Below, piece by piece: positions 35,798-45,761 of a DNA stretch of 57,017 bases. Source of the stretch: Komagataeibacter swingsii. Its GTDB lineage: Bacteria; Pseudomonadota; Alphaproteobacteria; Acetobacterales; Acetobacteraceae. Within the stretch, counting starts at the first letter, position 1. Each line of letters opens with the position of its first letter. The stretch is taken from NCBI RefSeq assembly GCF_003207895.1, contig NZ_NKUB01000018.1:1-57017 (forward strand). The letters are read 5' to 3'. A program made the translations under genes and the position numbers. The notes under the pieces were generated by a model. That model had not been told where the DNA came from and did not search any database. It saw only the letters and a program-made list of their open reading frames with translations.

Positions 35798-37269
35798 TAC
35801 ATCCAGCAAGCTTTCGGACCATGAAACTTCCGTCCCTGTGTCACCGCACCGGTCGCCGTGCGGCCTTGGCCGCACTCACCCTTGCGGGTCTTTCCCCTCT
35901 TGCCGGGCCTGTTGGCGCGTGGGCCGCGACAAGTCCCTCGATCGACGGGCTGACAACAGAACAGAAAGCGTTCATTGCCGATAACTCGGTTCTGGAACGT
36001 TTCCACCTGACACCAGAAAAAATCGAGAACATTCTGGCAGCCAAGTCACCTGATGATGCGCGTAAAGCTGTGTCGGCCATGATGCGCACGATTGAGGCAG
36101 ATAAGTTCCAGCCTGCAAAAGGACCAGCCGAACCAGGCAGATCTGCCCTTGACCCTGACGGGGACATGGCAGCGGTTGAACTGAATACCACCGCTGGGGA
36201 TTTCAATGCCTCGACGGTTCTGCGGCCACCCGCGCTGGATGCGACGCAGCGTGCGCCCGGCCCGTTCAGTGTCAAGCGTTATATGTATGAAACGGACAGT
36301 ATCCCCACCTTTGCCGGGGCACCATTTGCACTGCGTAAGGAGGACCTGATCGCGGGCAAGGTGGATGTCGCCTTTGTCGGTGTGCCGATTGACTTCAGCA
36401 GTGGCTGGCGTGATGCGAAAAATTCAACGGCTGTCCTGCGTGCAATGTATGGTCTGGGTGATTATGACGTCTATGCGGGCGTCAATCCGGGCACCTTGCT
36501 CAACATCGTTGACTACGGCAATTTCGCCGTTGACAGGATGAGTGTTGAACTGTCCATCAGCCATGTTCGCAAAATGGTTGGCGAGATGGTGGATGCAAAG
36601 GTTGTTCCCTTTATCGTCGGGGGGGATCATTCGACCCTGATCCCGGCGGTCGAAGCGATGGCGGACAAATATGGCGCCGGCAGTATCAGCCTGGTCCAGA
36701 TCGATGCACATAATAATGTCGCCCGCGATCAGGCACATTTTTATTCGGATGAGCAGGCGGTGTCCCGCCTCGTTACTGAAGGCAGCGTAAAAGGCGGGTC
36801 GGTTGTCCAGATCGGCACGCGTGGACCCGGTCTGGCTACGTCTGATTTCGAGTGGATGAAAAGCCACGGTATCCATTACCATACCATGGCACAGGTCGAG
36901 ACGAATGGATGGCAGAATGTGGTCGATACAACATTGCATGAAATCGAAGGAGGGCCACAAAACGTCTTTGTTTCCTTTGATATCAGCGCGCTTGACCCGT
37001 CTTATGCCAGCGGTGCGGGGCGGCCAGCTTCAAATGGTCTGACAATGCGGGAGGCCGTGCCGCTTGTCCGGCGCATCTGCGCGGAAACAAAGGTCGTGGG
37101 TTTTGCTATGCTTGATGTCGCCCCCTATCTCGACCTCAGCTATGCAACTGCGCTGAATGCCAATCAGATCATGAATGCCTGCCTGACGGGGGTCGCGATG
37201 CGCAAGATCGGGGTCAAGGGCATAAACTATCATGATTCCCTGACCGTCGGCATGGCCGCAACGCCCTAA
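35794..37269 (+). CDS. Secreted ureohydrolase paralogue lacking two metal ligands (likely pseudoenzyme partner)
   Basis: 491 residues from the GTG at 35794, or 482 from the ATG at 35821. It has an export signal (GRRAALAALTLAGLSPLAG) and the same long extension as the upstream gene, to which it is clearly related. Numbering from the GTG, GGDHS keeps H279 and IDAHNN keeps D304 and H306 but has N308 where the ligand Asp should be. SFDISALDP has S398 in place of the second Asp. Two of six Mn ligands are therefore gone and normal binuclear chemistry is unlikely. Tight coupling suggests a hetero-oligomer with the intact paralogue, as scaffold or regulator (inference). Confidence 0.82.
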   Translation: MIHPASFRTMKLPSLCHRTGRRAALAALTLAGLSPLAGPVGAWAATSPSIDGLTTEQKAFIADNSVLERFHLTPEKIENILAAKSPDDARKAVSAMMRTIEADKFQPAKGPAEPGRSALDPDGDMAAVELNTTAGDFNASTVLRPPALDATQRAPGPFSVKRYMYETDSIPTFAGAPFALRKEDLIAGKVDVAFVGVPIDFSSGWRDAKNSTAVLRAMYGLGDYDVYAGVNPGTLLNIVDYGNFAVDRMSVELSISHVRKMVGEMVDAKVVPFIVGGDHSTLIPAVEAMADKYGAGSISLVQIDAHNNVARDQAHFYSDEQAVSRLVTEGSVKGGSVVQIGTRGPGLATSDFEWMKSHGIHYHTMAQVETNGWQNVVDTTLHEIEGGPQNVFVSFDISALDPSYASGAGRPASNGLTMREAVPLVRRICAETKVVGFAMLDVAPYLDLSYATALNANQIMNACLTGVAMRKIGVKGINYHDSLTVGMAATP

Positions 37270-37362
37270 ACCCAAGATAGCCTGCCAATGTCACTTGACC
37301 TTATGGCGTGGATGGTTTTTCTCGACCGGACCATTGTCAGGCTATTGCAGGGGAGGTCTATC

Positions 37363-37845
37363 GTGTCAGAATGGAGCAGGCACGCCACTATCGGCCGAAT
37401 ACGGTCTGGTTCATGGGTAGTTGGCGCTGTTGTCATCCTGACGATGACCGGCGCCAGCCCCGTTTATGCGGCGCCGCGCGAATTCATCTGTCAGGGAAAA
37501 ACGACGGCGCGCAGCATGTCGGATGAAAAAAGCCATTTGTTCAATGCCGACTTCATTTTCGATCAGGCGGCGCGAAGCTGGGTCAGGACTGATTCCAACA
37601 CCGGGGCGTCCCTGCCGATGTGTGATACCCCTGATTGCACGGTGACGTTCAGTCCAGCCAAGGTCATTGCCCGCACTGGCACGCTGGTGGCGACCTTTGA
37701 CGCGAAGCAGAAAACCTTTGTCGCAGCCGATCTTAAAGATATTGATGGAACAATGGCTGAAATCGTGACCCATGCGCAGTGTCGTGCCGCAACGTCCGCC
37801 CTGTCCGGCACAACGGGCAAGAACGCGCGCTCAGGAAAACGCTGA
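37363..37845 (+). CDS. Small secreted protein of unknown function
   Basis: About 160 residues. I prefer the GTG at 37363 because GGGAGG lies six bases upstream and it directly precedes a clean signal peptide (SWVVGAVVILTMTGASPVYA cut before APREF); the ATG at 37288 lacks these. The mature part has four Cys (FICQG, MCDTPDC, AQCRA), suggesting two disulfides in the periplasm. It follows the ureohydrolase pair by ~90 bases on the same strand and may belong to that unit. No family recognised. Confidence 0.6.
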   Translation: MSEWSRHATIGRIRSGSWVVGAVVILTMTGASPVYAAPREFICQGKTTARSMSDEKSHLFNADFIFDQAARSWVRTDSNTGASLPMCDTPDCTVTFSPAKVIARTGTLVATFDAKQKTFVAADLKDIDGTMAEIVTHAQCRAATSALSGTTGKNARSGKR

Positions 37846-37882
37846 TCGCCGCTTGTGGAACGTGGCATGGTCACCTCCCGGC

Positions 37883-38581
37883 TCACGGCTTTTCAGGCAG
37901 GCGGTGTTCCGACCTGCGCTCGCTATAGCGATCGACGAGGTAGTCGGCCCGGTCCCGCAGCAGCCACGTGAACTTCATCAGTTCCTCCATGACATCCACC
38001 ATCCGGTCATAGAGCGGGGACGGCTTCATCCGGTCATCATCCCCAAACTGGGTATAGGCCATCGGTACGCTGGACTGGTTGGGGATGGTGAACATCCGCA
38101 TCCACCGGCCCAGAACCCGCAGGGCGTTGACGGAATTGAAGCTCTGCGATCCGCCGGAGACCTGCATGACCGCCAGCGTGCGGCCCTGGGTCGGGCGGAT
38201 AGCCCCTTCGGACAATGGCAGCCAGTCGATCTGGTTCTTGAACACGGCGGTGATGTTGCCGTGCCGTTCAGGGCTGCACCAGACCTGGCCTTCCGACCAG
38301 ATCGACAGTTCCCGCAGTTCCTGCACTTTCGGATGCGTGGCAGGCACGGAATCCACTATCGGCAGGCCGGCCGGGTCGAATACCCGCGTTTCCGCGCCGA
38401 GGACATTCAGGATGCGCTCCGCCTCCAGCACCAGCAGGCGGCTGAACGAGCGTGGCCGCAGCGAGCCATAGAGCAGCAGGATGCGCGGCGGGTGGCCAAC
38501 CCGTGGCAGCGGCTCAAGCCGCGCGAGGTCGACCCGTTCGAGGTATTCCGGGTGCAGGGCGGGCAGGTCGGGGTTGGTCAT
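37883..38581 (-). CDS. arsH: Arsenical resistance flavoprotein ArsH
   Basis: 232 residues from the ATG at 38581 (AAAGGAG upstream). It is an NADPH-dependent FMN reductase-type flavodoxin fold: phosphate-binding loop [15 protein letters not shown] and the segment [18 protein letters not shown], characteristic of ArsH. The enzyme oxidises trivalent organoarsenicals to less toxic pentavalent forms or acts as a quinone reductase. It is the last gene of arsRCBH, 23 bases after arsB. A longer frame to 38746 would run into arsB and is rejected. Confidence 0.9.
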   Translation of the reverse strand: MTNPDLPALHPEYLERVDLARLEPLPRVGHPPRILLLYGSLRPRSFSRLLVLEAERILNVLGAETRVFDPAGLPIVDSVPATHPKVQELRELSIWSEGQVWCSPERHGNITAVFKNQIDWLPLSEGAIRPTQGRTLAVMQVSGGSQSFNSVNALRVLGRWMRMFTIPNQSSVPMAYTQFGDDDRMKPSPLYDRMVDVMEELMKFTWLLRDRADYLVDRYSERRSEHRLPEKP

Positions 38582-38604
38582 TGCGGCAGCGTCTCCTTTG
38601 CCTG

Positions 38605-39899
<1,295 letters not shown>

Positions 39900-39900
<1 letters not shown>

Positions 39901-40322
39901 CAGACGATCCGCTTTCCAGCCGCGTCCACGATCTTCTCACCGTCCTCCCTGGCAAACGCGCCGCGCTGCGGGGCGGGAAGAATGTCCAGCACCGTCTCGG
40001 ATGGACGGCACAGCGCAACACCGAGCGGAGTGGCAACGATGGGCCGGTTGATCAGGATCGGATGTGCGATCATGGCGTCGATCAGCGCGTCATCCGTCAG
40101 GGCCGGATTATCAAGGCCGAGTTCATGAAAGGGCGTGCCCTTTTCCCGCAGCACCGAGCGCACCGGGATTTTCATACGGGCGATCAGATCGACCAGTTCC
40201 GCACGGCCGGGCGGTGTTTCCAGATAGGCGATGACCGTCGGCTCGATCCCGGCATTGCGGATCATCGCCAGCACGTTGCGTGATGTGCCGCAGGCCGGGT
40301 TATGCCAGATCGTGACGGTCAT
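39900..40322 (-). CDS. arsC: Glutaredoxin-dependent arsenate reductase ArsC
   Basis: 140 residues from the ATG at 40322. Active-site Cys in [10 protein letters not shown] (C11) and the Arg-containing C-terminal segment ([19 protein letters not shown]) define the R773-type ArsC family. It reduces arsenate to arsenite for export by ArsB, with glutathione/glutaredoxin as electron source. Its start overlaps the arsR stop (ATGA). The in-frame upstream ATG at 40403 would add arsR-overlapping residues and is not used. Confidence 0.93.
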
Positions 40323-40672
40323 GGGCAGGATTCCGTAGCGGGGCAACATGAGACCAGGTTCGCGAGAAGGGGCGCGCAGAGTTCGGGACTGCTCGCGCAG
40401 CAATCCCTGACAAGGAAGACCATCAGCGCCCGTAGCCGCGCCAGACTGGCGCGATAGATGATCAGGCGGCTATGGCGTCGTGAGGTCAGCAGGCCGGCAC
40501 GGCTCAGGATCGCGAGGTGGGTCGAGATGGTGTTCTGCGGGATATCGAGATGGCGCGCGACGTCTCCGGCGGGCAGACCGTCCGGTTCATGGCGCACCAG
40601 CAGGCGGAAGATATCCAGCCGCGTGGACTGGGACAGGGCGCTGAGCGCGGCAAGGGCTGATTCCATATCCAT
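40319..40672 (-). CDS. arsR: ArsR-family metalloregulatory repressor
   Basis: 117 residues from the ATG at 40672 (or 115 from 40666): a winged helix-turn-helix (LAALSALSQSTRLDIFRLL, then VARHLDIPQNTISTHLAILSRAGLL). The classic ELCVCD metal site of the alpha3 helix is missing. Instead there is a Cys-rich tail (DCCASSPELC, and CCPATESC), a layout like the Acidithiobacillus-type ArsR that senses As(III) near the C-terminus. It represses arsRCBH; a perfect dyad overlaps its own start codon. The frame continues open upstream to 40744 without a good ribosome site. Confidence 0.9.
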   Translation of the reverse strand: MDMESALAALSALSQSTRLDIFRLLVRHEPDGLPAGDVARHLDIPQNTISTHLAILSRAGLLTSRRHSRLIIYRASLARLRALMVFLVRDCCASSPELCAPLLANLVSCCPATESCP

Positions 40673-40694
40673 ATATCCTTGATTGTGGATATAT
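40671..40694 (-). promoter_or_regulatory. Probable ArsR operator
   Basis: ATATATCC (40671-40678) and GGATATAT (40687-40694) are perfect inverted copies around an 8-base spacer. This size and symmetry fits ArsR/SmtB operators. It touches the arsR start codon and covers the ribosome site, so bound repressor would block initiation directly. Confidence 0.65.
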
Positions 40695-40792
40695 AAAATA
40701 ATGTCAATCCCTGTTCTGGCACGCGGTTTCGCGCGTTCACACAAAAGCCATGAGGGCCTGTATTCCTTACCCTGCTTGTCCGTGGAGGCATC

Positions 40793-41203
40793 ATGATAGA
40801 TCGATTTCCGGCCGCCATCCTGTCAGCCTGCCTGATCATGGCCAGTGCGACGGCCCATGCGGACCCGCCATGGGGGCACGGCGGGCATGACCGTCATGAC
40901 GGGGGGCGCGGCCATGGCCACATGAGGGACTGGCGAAGGGGGGAGTATTATGCCAACTGGCGCTCGCAGCGGTGGCGGGTCCGTGACTGGCGGCGCTACC
41001 ATGGCCTGTGGGCGCCGCCATCGGGCTATTACTGGATGCAGTCCGGGGCGCAGTACCTGCTTGTGGCGGCGGCAACCGGACTGATCGCGGGTGTGGTCGC
41101 TGCCACTGCCGGCGTGGCGCCGCCTGCTCCGGTCGGTCCGGTAGCGCCCGGTTACCCGGCGGCGCCCTATCCGGCGGCGCCGGCCTATCCGCCACCCTAT
41201 TGA
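40793..41203 (+). CDS. RcnB-like secreted protein
   Basis: 136 residues: signal peptide (FPAAILSACLIMASATAHA), a His/Gly/Arg-rich stretch (GHGGHDRHDGGRGHGHM), the RcnB-type core (DWRRYHGLWAPPSGYYWM, then AQYLLVAAATGLIAGVV) and a Pro/Ala-rich tail. RcnB in E. coli is a periplasmic factor for Ni/Co balance, and His-rich segments here fit metal binding. GGAGG lies five bases before the ATG. Divergent from arsR and convergent with the multicopper oxidase gene. Confidence 0.75.
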   Translation: MIDRFPAAILSACLIMASATAHADPPWGHGGHDRHDGGRGHGHMRDWRRGEYYANWRSQRWRVRDWRRYHGLWAPPSGYYWMQSGAQYLLVAAATGLIAGVVAATAGVAPPAPVGPVAPGYPAAPYPAAPAYPPPY

Positions 41204-41246
41204 ACGGGCCGTTGATCGCGGGCGCTGGCGGTCATGTCCGTCGCCA

Positions 41247-42710
41247 TCACGCATAATCGAAAAGCGCCATGAACCCGAAATCCATGTGGAGCTGCTGGTG
41301 GCAGTGAAAAAGCGTCGGTCCCGGGTTGTCGGCGACGAAATCGCATTCAAGTTCCTGGAAGCCACCCAGCATCACGACATCCTTGATCACGCCCCGGGTT
41401 GCCCTGCCGCCAACCCGGATCAGTTCGAAGCTGTGGCGGTGCAGGTGCAGCGGATGGATGTCGTCGCTGGCGTTGCGGACCCGCAGGCGGTAACGCCGCC
41501 CCTGTTGCAGGATATGGCGCGGCCACGGTGCCGCCATCGGGAAGGCTTCCCCGTTGAGGGTCCACTGGTTGAAGCCGTTCAGGACTGCATTGCGCTTGAT
41601 GATCGTCATTTCGATCGTCTCATCCGGTGTGATGGCGGGAAGGGAAGCGCCAAAGCGCGCCCCAAAGCGCGCATAATCCCAGCGCGCGGGCCGGGGGGCG
41701 ATCCACCGTGGCCTGCCCGTCTGTCCGGCATACGCGACGACAATGCCCATCCCGCGCCGGCGGTCATCATCCGCCACGTCACCCATCACCCAGACGCCCG
41801 GGTGATCCATCCGCACCATGGCCGAGATACGCTCCGCCGTGCCCAGCCACAGCACCGGAACCTCGGCCTGCGTGGGCACCGGGTTGCCATCAAGGGCCAT
41901 GACCCGGAAGGTGTGGCCCGGCAGGGCCAGGCTGCGGATTTCACCGGCGCTGGCGTTCAGGATGTGAAACAGCACATGCTCCCCCTGTTTCACCCGGACG
42001 GGTTCGCCATGTCCCAGCATCTTTCCGTTGATCGTGAATGACCCGTAGCCGACCTCGAATCCCTTCGTCCCTTGCGTGGCGGCCGCGTCGGCGGCCTTTC
42101 CCATCCGCTGGAGTTCGGCTACCGGATCACCCGCAAGCGCATCCACCGCCATGTCGCCACCACGGCTGAAAAATGGCGCGAATTCCTTCAGCACAAGGAA
42201 GACCTCGCGGTCATGGGCGCCGGGATTATCCTTCGGCTCGATATAGAGCGGCCCGACCTGCCCGGTATAGGTGCCACGGTTGAGATCGCCCCCGGCCATG
42301 ACATGCGTGTGGTAGAAGCGGAAGCCCGAAGGCCGTGGCAGGAAGCTGATCCGCCGCATGCCATGTGGTGGTATGAAGGGCGTGCCTTCCTCCGCCGCCC
42401 CGTCCACCGCGCTCGGGATCATCTGGCCATGCCAGTGCACCAGTTCCGGCGTGTCGGTATCATTGAAGATGTCGATCACGCTCCGCCTGCCTTCCTCAAG
42501 TCGCAGCAGGGGGCCGGGAAACTGGCCATTATAGAGCGTGGTTGAAATGATGCGCCCGGGGGCAGGTTCGACCTGTCCCGTGGCGATCCGCAGCGTATGG
42601 TCCGCTTTTCCACCCATGGCGGGGCCTGCGCCACGGACCCGGCCCGGGATCATGGCCGCCAGCGCCGTTGGCCCGGATAGTGCCAGAAAGGAACGGCGGT
42701 CCAGCGTCAT
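41247..42710 (-). CDS. Tat-exported multicopper oxidase
   Basis: 487 residues. Twin-arginine signal (LDRRSFLALSGPTALAAM). All four copper-ligand motifs are visible: HWHGQ (~residue 95), YHTHV (~132), HPLHLHRHSFE (~420) and HCHQQLHMDFGFM near the C-terminus, giving type 1 and trinuclear type 2/3 sites. The last motif ends in Met as the likely axial ligand. Such enzymes oxidise Cu(I), Fe(II) or phenols in the periplasm and are often part of copper tolerance. It is divergent from the fetAB-like exporter, suggesting a shared metal-responsive promoter region. Confidence 0.9.
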   Translation of the reverse strand: MTLDRRSFLALSGPTALAAMIPGRVRGAGPAMGGKADHTLRIATGQVEPAPGRIISTTLYNGQFPGPLLRLEEGRRSVIDIFNDTDTPELVHWHGQMIPSAVDGAAEEGTPFIPPHGMRRISFLPRPSGFRFYHTHVMAGGDLNRGTYTGQVGPLYIEPKDNPGAHDREVFLVLKEFAPFFSRGGDMAVDALAGDPVAELQRMGKAADAAATQGTKGFEVGYGSFTINGKMLGHGEPVRVKQGEHVLFHILNASAGEIRSLALPGHTFRVMALDGNPVPTQAEVPVLWLGTAERISAMVRMDHPGVWVMGDVADDDRRRGMGIVVAYAGQTGRPRWIAPRPARWDYARFGARFGASLPAITPDETIEMTIIKRNAVLNGFNQWTLNGEAFPMAAPWPRHILQQGRRYRLRVRNASDDIHPLHLHRHSFELIRVGGRATRGVIKDVVMLGGFQELECDFVADNPGPTLFHCHQQLHMDFGFMALFDYA

Positions 42711-42995
42711 GGTACTGTCCGATCATGGGGAAGCAGGCAGGATTCCCAACGCCCGCAGCCATTGGCCGGTTCCATCGGGCCGGCGCGGGGGTGGGCCGTC
42801 CCGTCGCCGGGACCTGTCCGTAAATGGGCTATGGACCGGGCCATGCACACCGTCAGGGTGCCGGTCGCCATGTCTGGCGAGGATATAATATTTCCTCATA
42901 TCGAGAAATTCAGATATGGGAAAAGGCCCGGGACTGGACGCAACATGGCTGATGTCTTCGCGCGAACGGGCAGGGATGGCTGTTCAGGAGGATGG
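42711..42995. promoter_or_regulatory. Divergent promoter region of multicopper oxidase and metal exporter
   Basis: About 285 bases between two outward-facing genes. CATATC at 42897-42902 and GATATG at 42913-42918 form a perfect 6-bp dyad with a 10-base spacer, preceded by the AT-rich GGATATAATATTTCC, which could be a -10 region or part of the operator. The metal-related neighbours make a metalloregulator site plausible; no such regulator gene is adjacent. Confidence 0.4.
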
Positions 42996-43625
42996 ATGAC
43001 TGTAGCGACAGATCAGGCCAGGCCCGTGGCGCTGGAGGTACTGGCCTTGCGCAGCGCCCATGGTGGCCCGTTTGCATTTACTGTCCCGGCGGGGGCGTGC
43101 GTGGCGATCACCGGGCCATCAGGCAGCGGGAAGTCGGTACTGCTGCGCATGATCGCCGATCTTGACCCGCATGAAGGCGATGCACGGGTCGATGGACAGG
43201 CATGCTCGGGCATGCCCGCGGCGCAGTGGCGGCGTCTGGTGCAGTATGTTCCGGCGGAACCCGCGTGGTGGTCCGATAGTGTGCTGGACCACATGGCGGA
43301 TACGGACGCGGTGCGCGCGCTGGTCGCGCGCCTTGGCCTGCGGGAAGACTGCCTGCGCACGCCGCTGTCGCGCCTGTCCACGGGGGAACGCCAGCGGCTG
43401 TCCCTGATCCGCGCCCTGCTGCTGCGCCCCCGTGTCCTGCTGCTCGATGAACCCTGTTCGGCGCTGGATGCGGCCACGACGGACAGGGTCGAAGCCGTCC
43501 TGCAGGAGGTGCGGGCGCAGGGGACGGCCATTGTCCTGGTCTCGCACGACATGGGGCAAGCGGGACGCATGGCCGGGACGCAGTTCCGGATGGCACGGGG
43601 CCACATGGAAGAAATCGCGCCATGA
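42996..43625 (+). CDS. fetA: FetA-like ABC transporter ATPase (iron/metal efflux)
   Basis: 209 residues from the ATG at 42996, which has AGGAGG six bases upstream; longer starts back to 42762 run through the promoter region. Walker A is GPSGSGKSVLLRMIADL, with signature LSTGERQRLSLIRALL and Walker B VLLLDEPCSALD. It resembles FetA/YbbL of E. coli, which with FetB exports iron. The downstream gene, overlapping by four bases, is the FetB-type permease, which fixes the assignment to this pair; the metal is not certain. Confidence 0.85.
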   Translation: MTVATDQARPVALEVLALRSAHGGPFAFTVPAGACVAITGPSGSGKSVLLRMIADLDPHEGDARVDGQACSGMPAAQWRRLVQYVPAEPAWWSDSVLDHMADTDAVRALVARLGLREDCLRTPLSRLSTGERQRLSLIRALLLRPRVLLLDEPCSALDAATTDRVEAVLQEVRAQGTAIVLVSHDMGQAGRMAGTQFRMARGHMEEIAP

Positions 43626-44431
43626 CCCCCATCGTGCTGACGACCGGGGACATGCTGGTGGCCGCTGCGCTGATCGCCATTGGCAGCGCGCTGTCGTTCC
43701 TGCTGTCGCTGGGGTTGCAGCGGGTGCTGCTGGTCTCCGCCGTGCGCATGGCGGTACAGCTTGCGCTTGTCGGCAGCGTGCTTCTGTTCGTGTTTGGCCA
43801 TGCGTCCGTGTGGCTGACCATCGGGCTGCTGGCCTTCATGTTCACCGCCGCCGCCTGGGAAGCGGGGTCGCGCCAGCAGGTCCGCCTTGGCCTGCGGTGG
43901 CATTTCGGGATTGCTGGCATCGCCACGGTGACGGGGACGGTCATCGTGGTGCTGATCGGGCTGCTGACCGCGCTCCAGCCCCACCCGTGGTACGTGGCCC
44001 GTACCGCCATTCCCCTGACGGGCCTGCTGCTGGGCAATGTCATGAATGCCACCAGCCTGTCGATGAACACGCTCCTGTCCGCCATCATGCGTGAACGCCA
44101 GGCCATCGAGGCGCGGATCATTCTCGGCGCGACCCGCGCGCAGGCGATGAACGGCCTGATCCGCCAGGCAATCCGGACGGCCCTGCTGCCTACGCTGAAC
44201 CAGATGGCGGCCGCCGGGATCATTACCATGCCCGGCATCATGACAGGGCAGATCCTGGCGGGCATGAATCCGCTGGATGCCTCAAGGTACCAGGTCCTGC
44301 TGATGTCGCTTATCGTCAGTGGCAACCTGATCGGCGCGACAGTCGCGGCCTACCTGGCCGCCTGGCGGCTGACGGACAGCCGGGGGAGGCTGCGGCTGGA
44401 ACGCCTGCTTTCCCGATTGCGGAAGGACTGA
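43622..44431 (+). CDS. fetB: FetB/UPF0014-family ABC permease
   Basis: 269 residues with about seven hydrophobic helices. The segments LVGSVLLFVFGHASVW, AAWEAGSRQQVR, LLGNVMNATSLSMN, ERQAIEARIILGATRAQAM and AAAGIITMPGIMTGQILAG are typical of the UPF0014/FetB (YbbM) family. With the upstream ATPase it forms an exporter implicated in iron release and peroxide tolerance. Start overlaps the fetA stop (ATGA). A hairpin with a T-run follows at about 44548. Confidence 0.88.
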   Translation: MTPIVLTTGDMLVAAALIAIGSALSFLLSLGLQRVLLVSAVRMAVQLALVGSVLLFVFGHASVWLTIGLLAFMFTAAAWEAGSRQQVRLGLRWHFGIAGIATVTGTVIVVLIGLLTALQPHPWYVARTAIPLTGLLLGNVMNATSLSMNTLLSAIMRERQAIEARIILGATRAQAMNGLIRQAIRTALLPTLNQMAAAGIITMPGIMTGQILAGMNPLDASRYQVLLMSLIVSGNLIGATVAAYLAAWRLTDSRGRLRLERLLSRLRKD

Positions 44432-44547
44432 GGAAGTGGTCGCATCGGCTGCACGGAAATCGGGGGGAAACCGATGTGGTCCTGACAGTCCCGGCCGGTT
44501 TGCCGCCCCCTACCGGGTTTTCGTCGCAGGGACCGGCTGTTGGCCGA

Positions 44548-44571
44548 CGCCCGGAGACGGCGGTATTTTTT
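44548..44571 (+). terminator. Possible intrinsic terminator after fetB
   Basis: CGCC (44548-44551) and GGCG (44559-44562) can pair, with flanking G/C bases allowing alternatives, and TATTTTTT follows at 44564-44571. The stem is short, so the call is tentative. Confidence 0.4.
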
Positions 44572-44675
44572 CGTTCGTGGCGGCGGTATCACATGTCGTG
44601 GCATGACAGCGCCGATCGGGGTCATGCAGGCGCAGGGCCGGTTTCCAGATCATGATCCGGGGCAACCCATATGAA

Positions 44676-45761
44676 CTAATTGGACGAAGGATAGCGCCGC
44701 ATCAGCCTGAGTTGCCGCCACCATGCCCTGGCAAGCGCCATGGCGCTGATCGGGACCGCGCCATCGGCCCGCATCCGGGCGGCCAGCGCGAACAGGGCGT
44801 CCTGCTTGGCGAACACGCCATGATAGGCATCCCGCAGGCGCAGCGTCGGGTCCCAGAACTGGATGGCTTCGGATCCGGCGCCGTTGATTTCGATAATCCG
44901 GAACTCCCCGCGTTGCAGGGCCGCCTCGCTGGCAAAACGTACGTCCAGGCGACCGAAATGGAAACCGTTCATGGAGCGGGCTATGGCATCGACACGGCCT
45001 TCAAGGGCAGGGGTATTGAGCCGCATGGCATCCTCATAGCGGCCGCCCACCCGCAGGGATGCGACCGTGCCAAGGATGACGCGTTCGCCACGCATCGGAA
45101 CACGGTCAATCCCTCTGGTGGAAAGGGCGCGCCGGTAATGCCCGATCCGCGAACACAGCCGTGGGTCGGCGGCCATCAGGGCCGCGATGGAACGCACGCC
45201 GTCGCCCGTGACCTGTGGTGAATGCCGGATGGCGAGACCGATAAGGCGGCCACGGGCTTCGGTCGGGCCACGGCTGTAGAACAGTCCGGCCTCAAAGGGG
45301 CCGGGCACGAATTCCTGCAAGAGGAAGCTGGCGTCGGGGGGGAAGGCCGCGATGTAGGCCGTCAGCCCATCTACGGTATCGATCCGTCGCACGCCATGGC
45401 CGCACCAGCCGATATCGGGCTTGGCAACCAGCGGGTAGCCCAGTGTCCGCGCCATGGAGGCTGCCGCCGGGATGTCGGCGGGAGAGACGAGGACGGTGCG
45501 GGCGACCCATGGCGCATGCGCCTGACCGATCCGGGCCAGGCAGGCGGCTTTTGATTCGCCCGCCAGCCCACCGGTCTCGATCGCCGGGTTGACCACCGAT
45601 GGCAGCGTCAGGCTGCGGTAACGCAGCCCCAGCCATAGCCACTGCAGGACAAGGGGTATACACAATACCGGCTTCGGGAGCCGTTCCATCGCGCCAAAGC
45701 CGTAGGCGTTGCCGGCATGGTGGGAACAGGCGTCATTCGTGCTGCGTTGGGGCTTCATCAT
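44676..45761 (-). CDS. ATP-grasp domain protein (D-Ala-D-Ala ligase-like)
   Basis: About 361 residues. Central ATP-grasp features: PLVAKPDIGWCGHGVRRI (nucleotide-binding loop), SFLLQEFVPGPFEAGLFY (hinge and ATP contacts), and metal-binding RIIEINGAGSEAIQFWD near the C-terminus. Such enzymes join a carboxylate to an amine or other nucleophile using ATP. The ATG at 45761 has AGGA six bases upstream; the ATG at 45689 (MERLPKPVL) is an alternative with a weaker site. It is head-to-head with the methyltransferase gene, start codons overlapping, so the two are likely co-regulated. Substrate unknown. Confidence 0.75.
   Translation of the reverse strand: MMKPQRSTNDACSHHAGNAYGFGAMERLPKPVLCIPLVLQWLWLGLRYRSLTLPSVVNPAIETGGLAGESKAACLARIGQAHAPWVARTVLVSPADIPAAASMARTLGYPLVAKPDIGWCGHGVRRIDTVDGLTAYIAAFPPDASFLLQEFVPGPFEAGLFYSRGPTEARGRLIGLAIRHSPQVTGDGVRSIAALMAADPRLCSRIGHYRRALSTRGIDRVPMRGERVILGTVASLRVGGRYEDAMRLNTPALEGRVDAIARSMNGFHFGRLDVRFASEAALQRGEFRIIEINGAGSEAIQFWDPTLRLRDAYHGVFAKQDALFALAARMRADGAVPISAMALARAWWRQLRLMRRYPSSN

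Noticed and set aside
43108-44325. Minus-strand open frame of ~405 codons opposite the FetAB-like genes
   Set aside because: Low-complexity Arg/Ser/Pro content and full overlap with clear ABC transporter motifs on the other strand.
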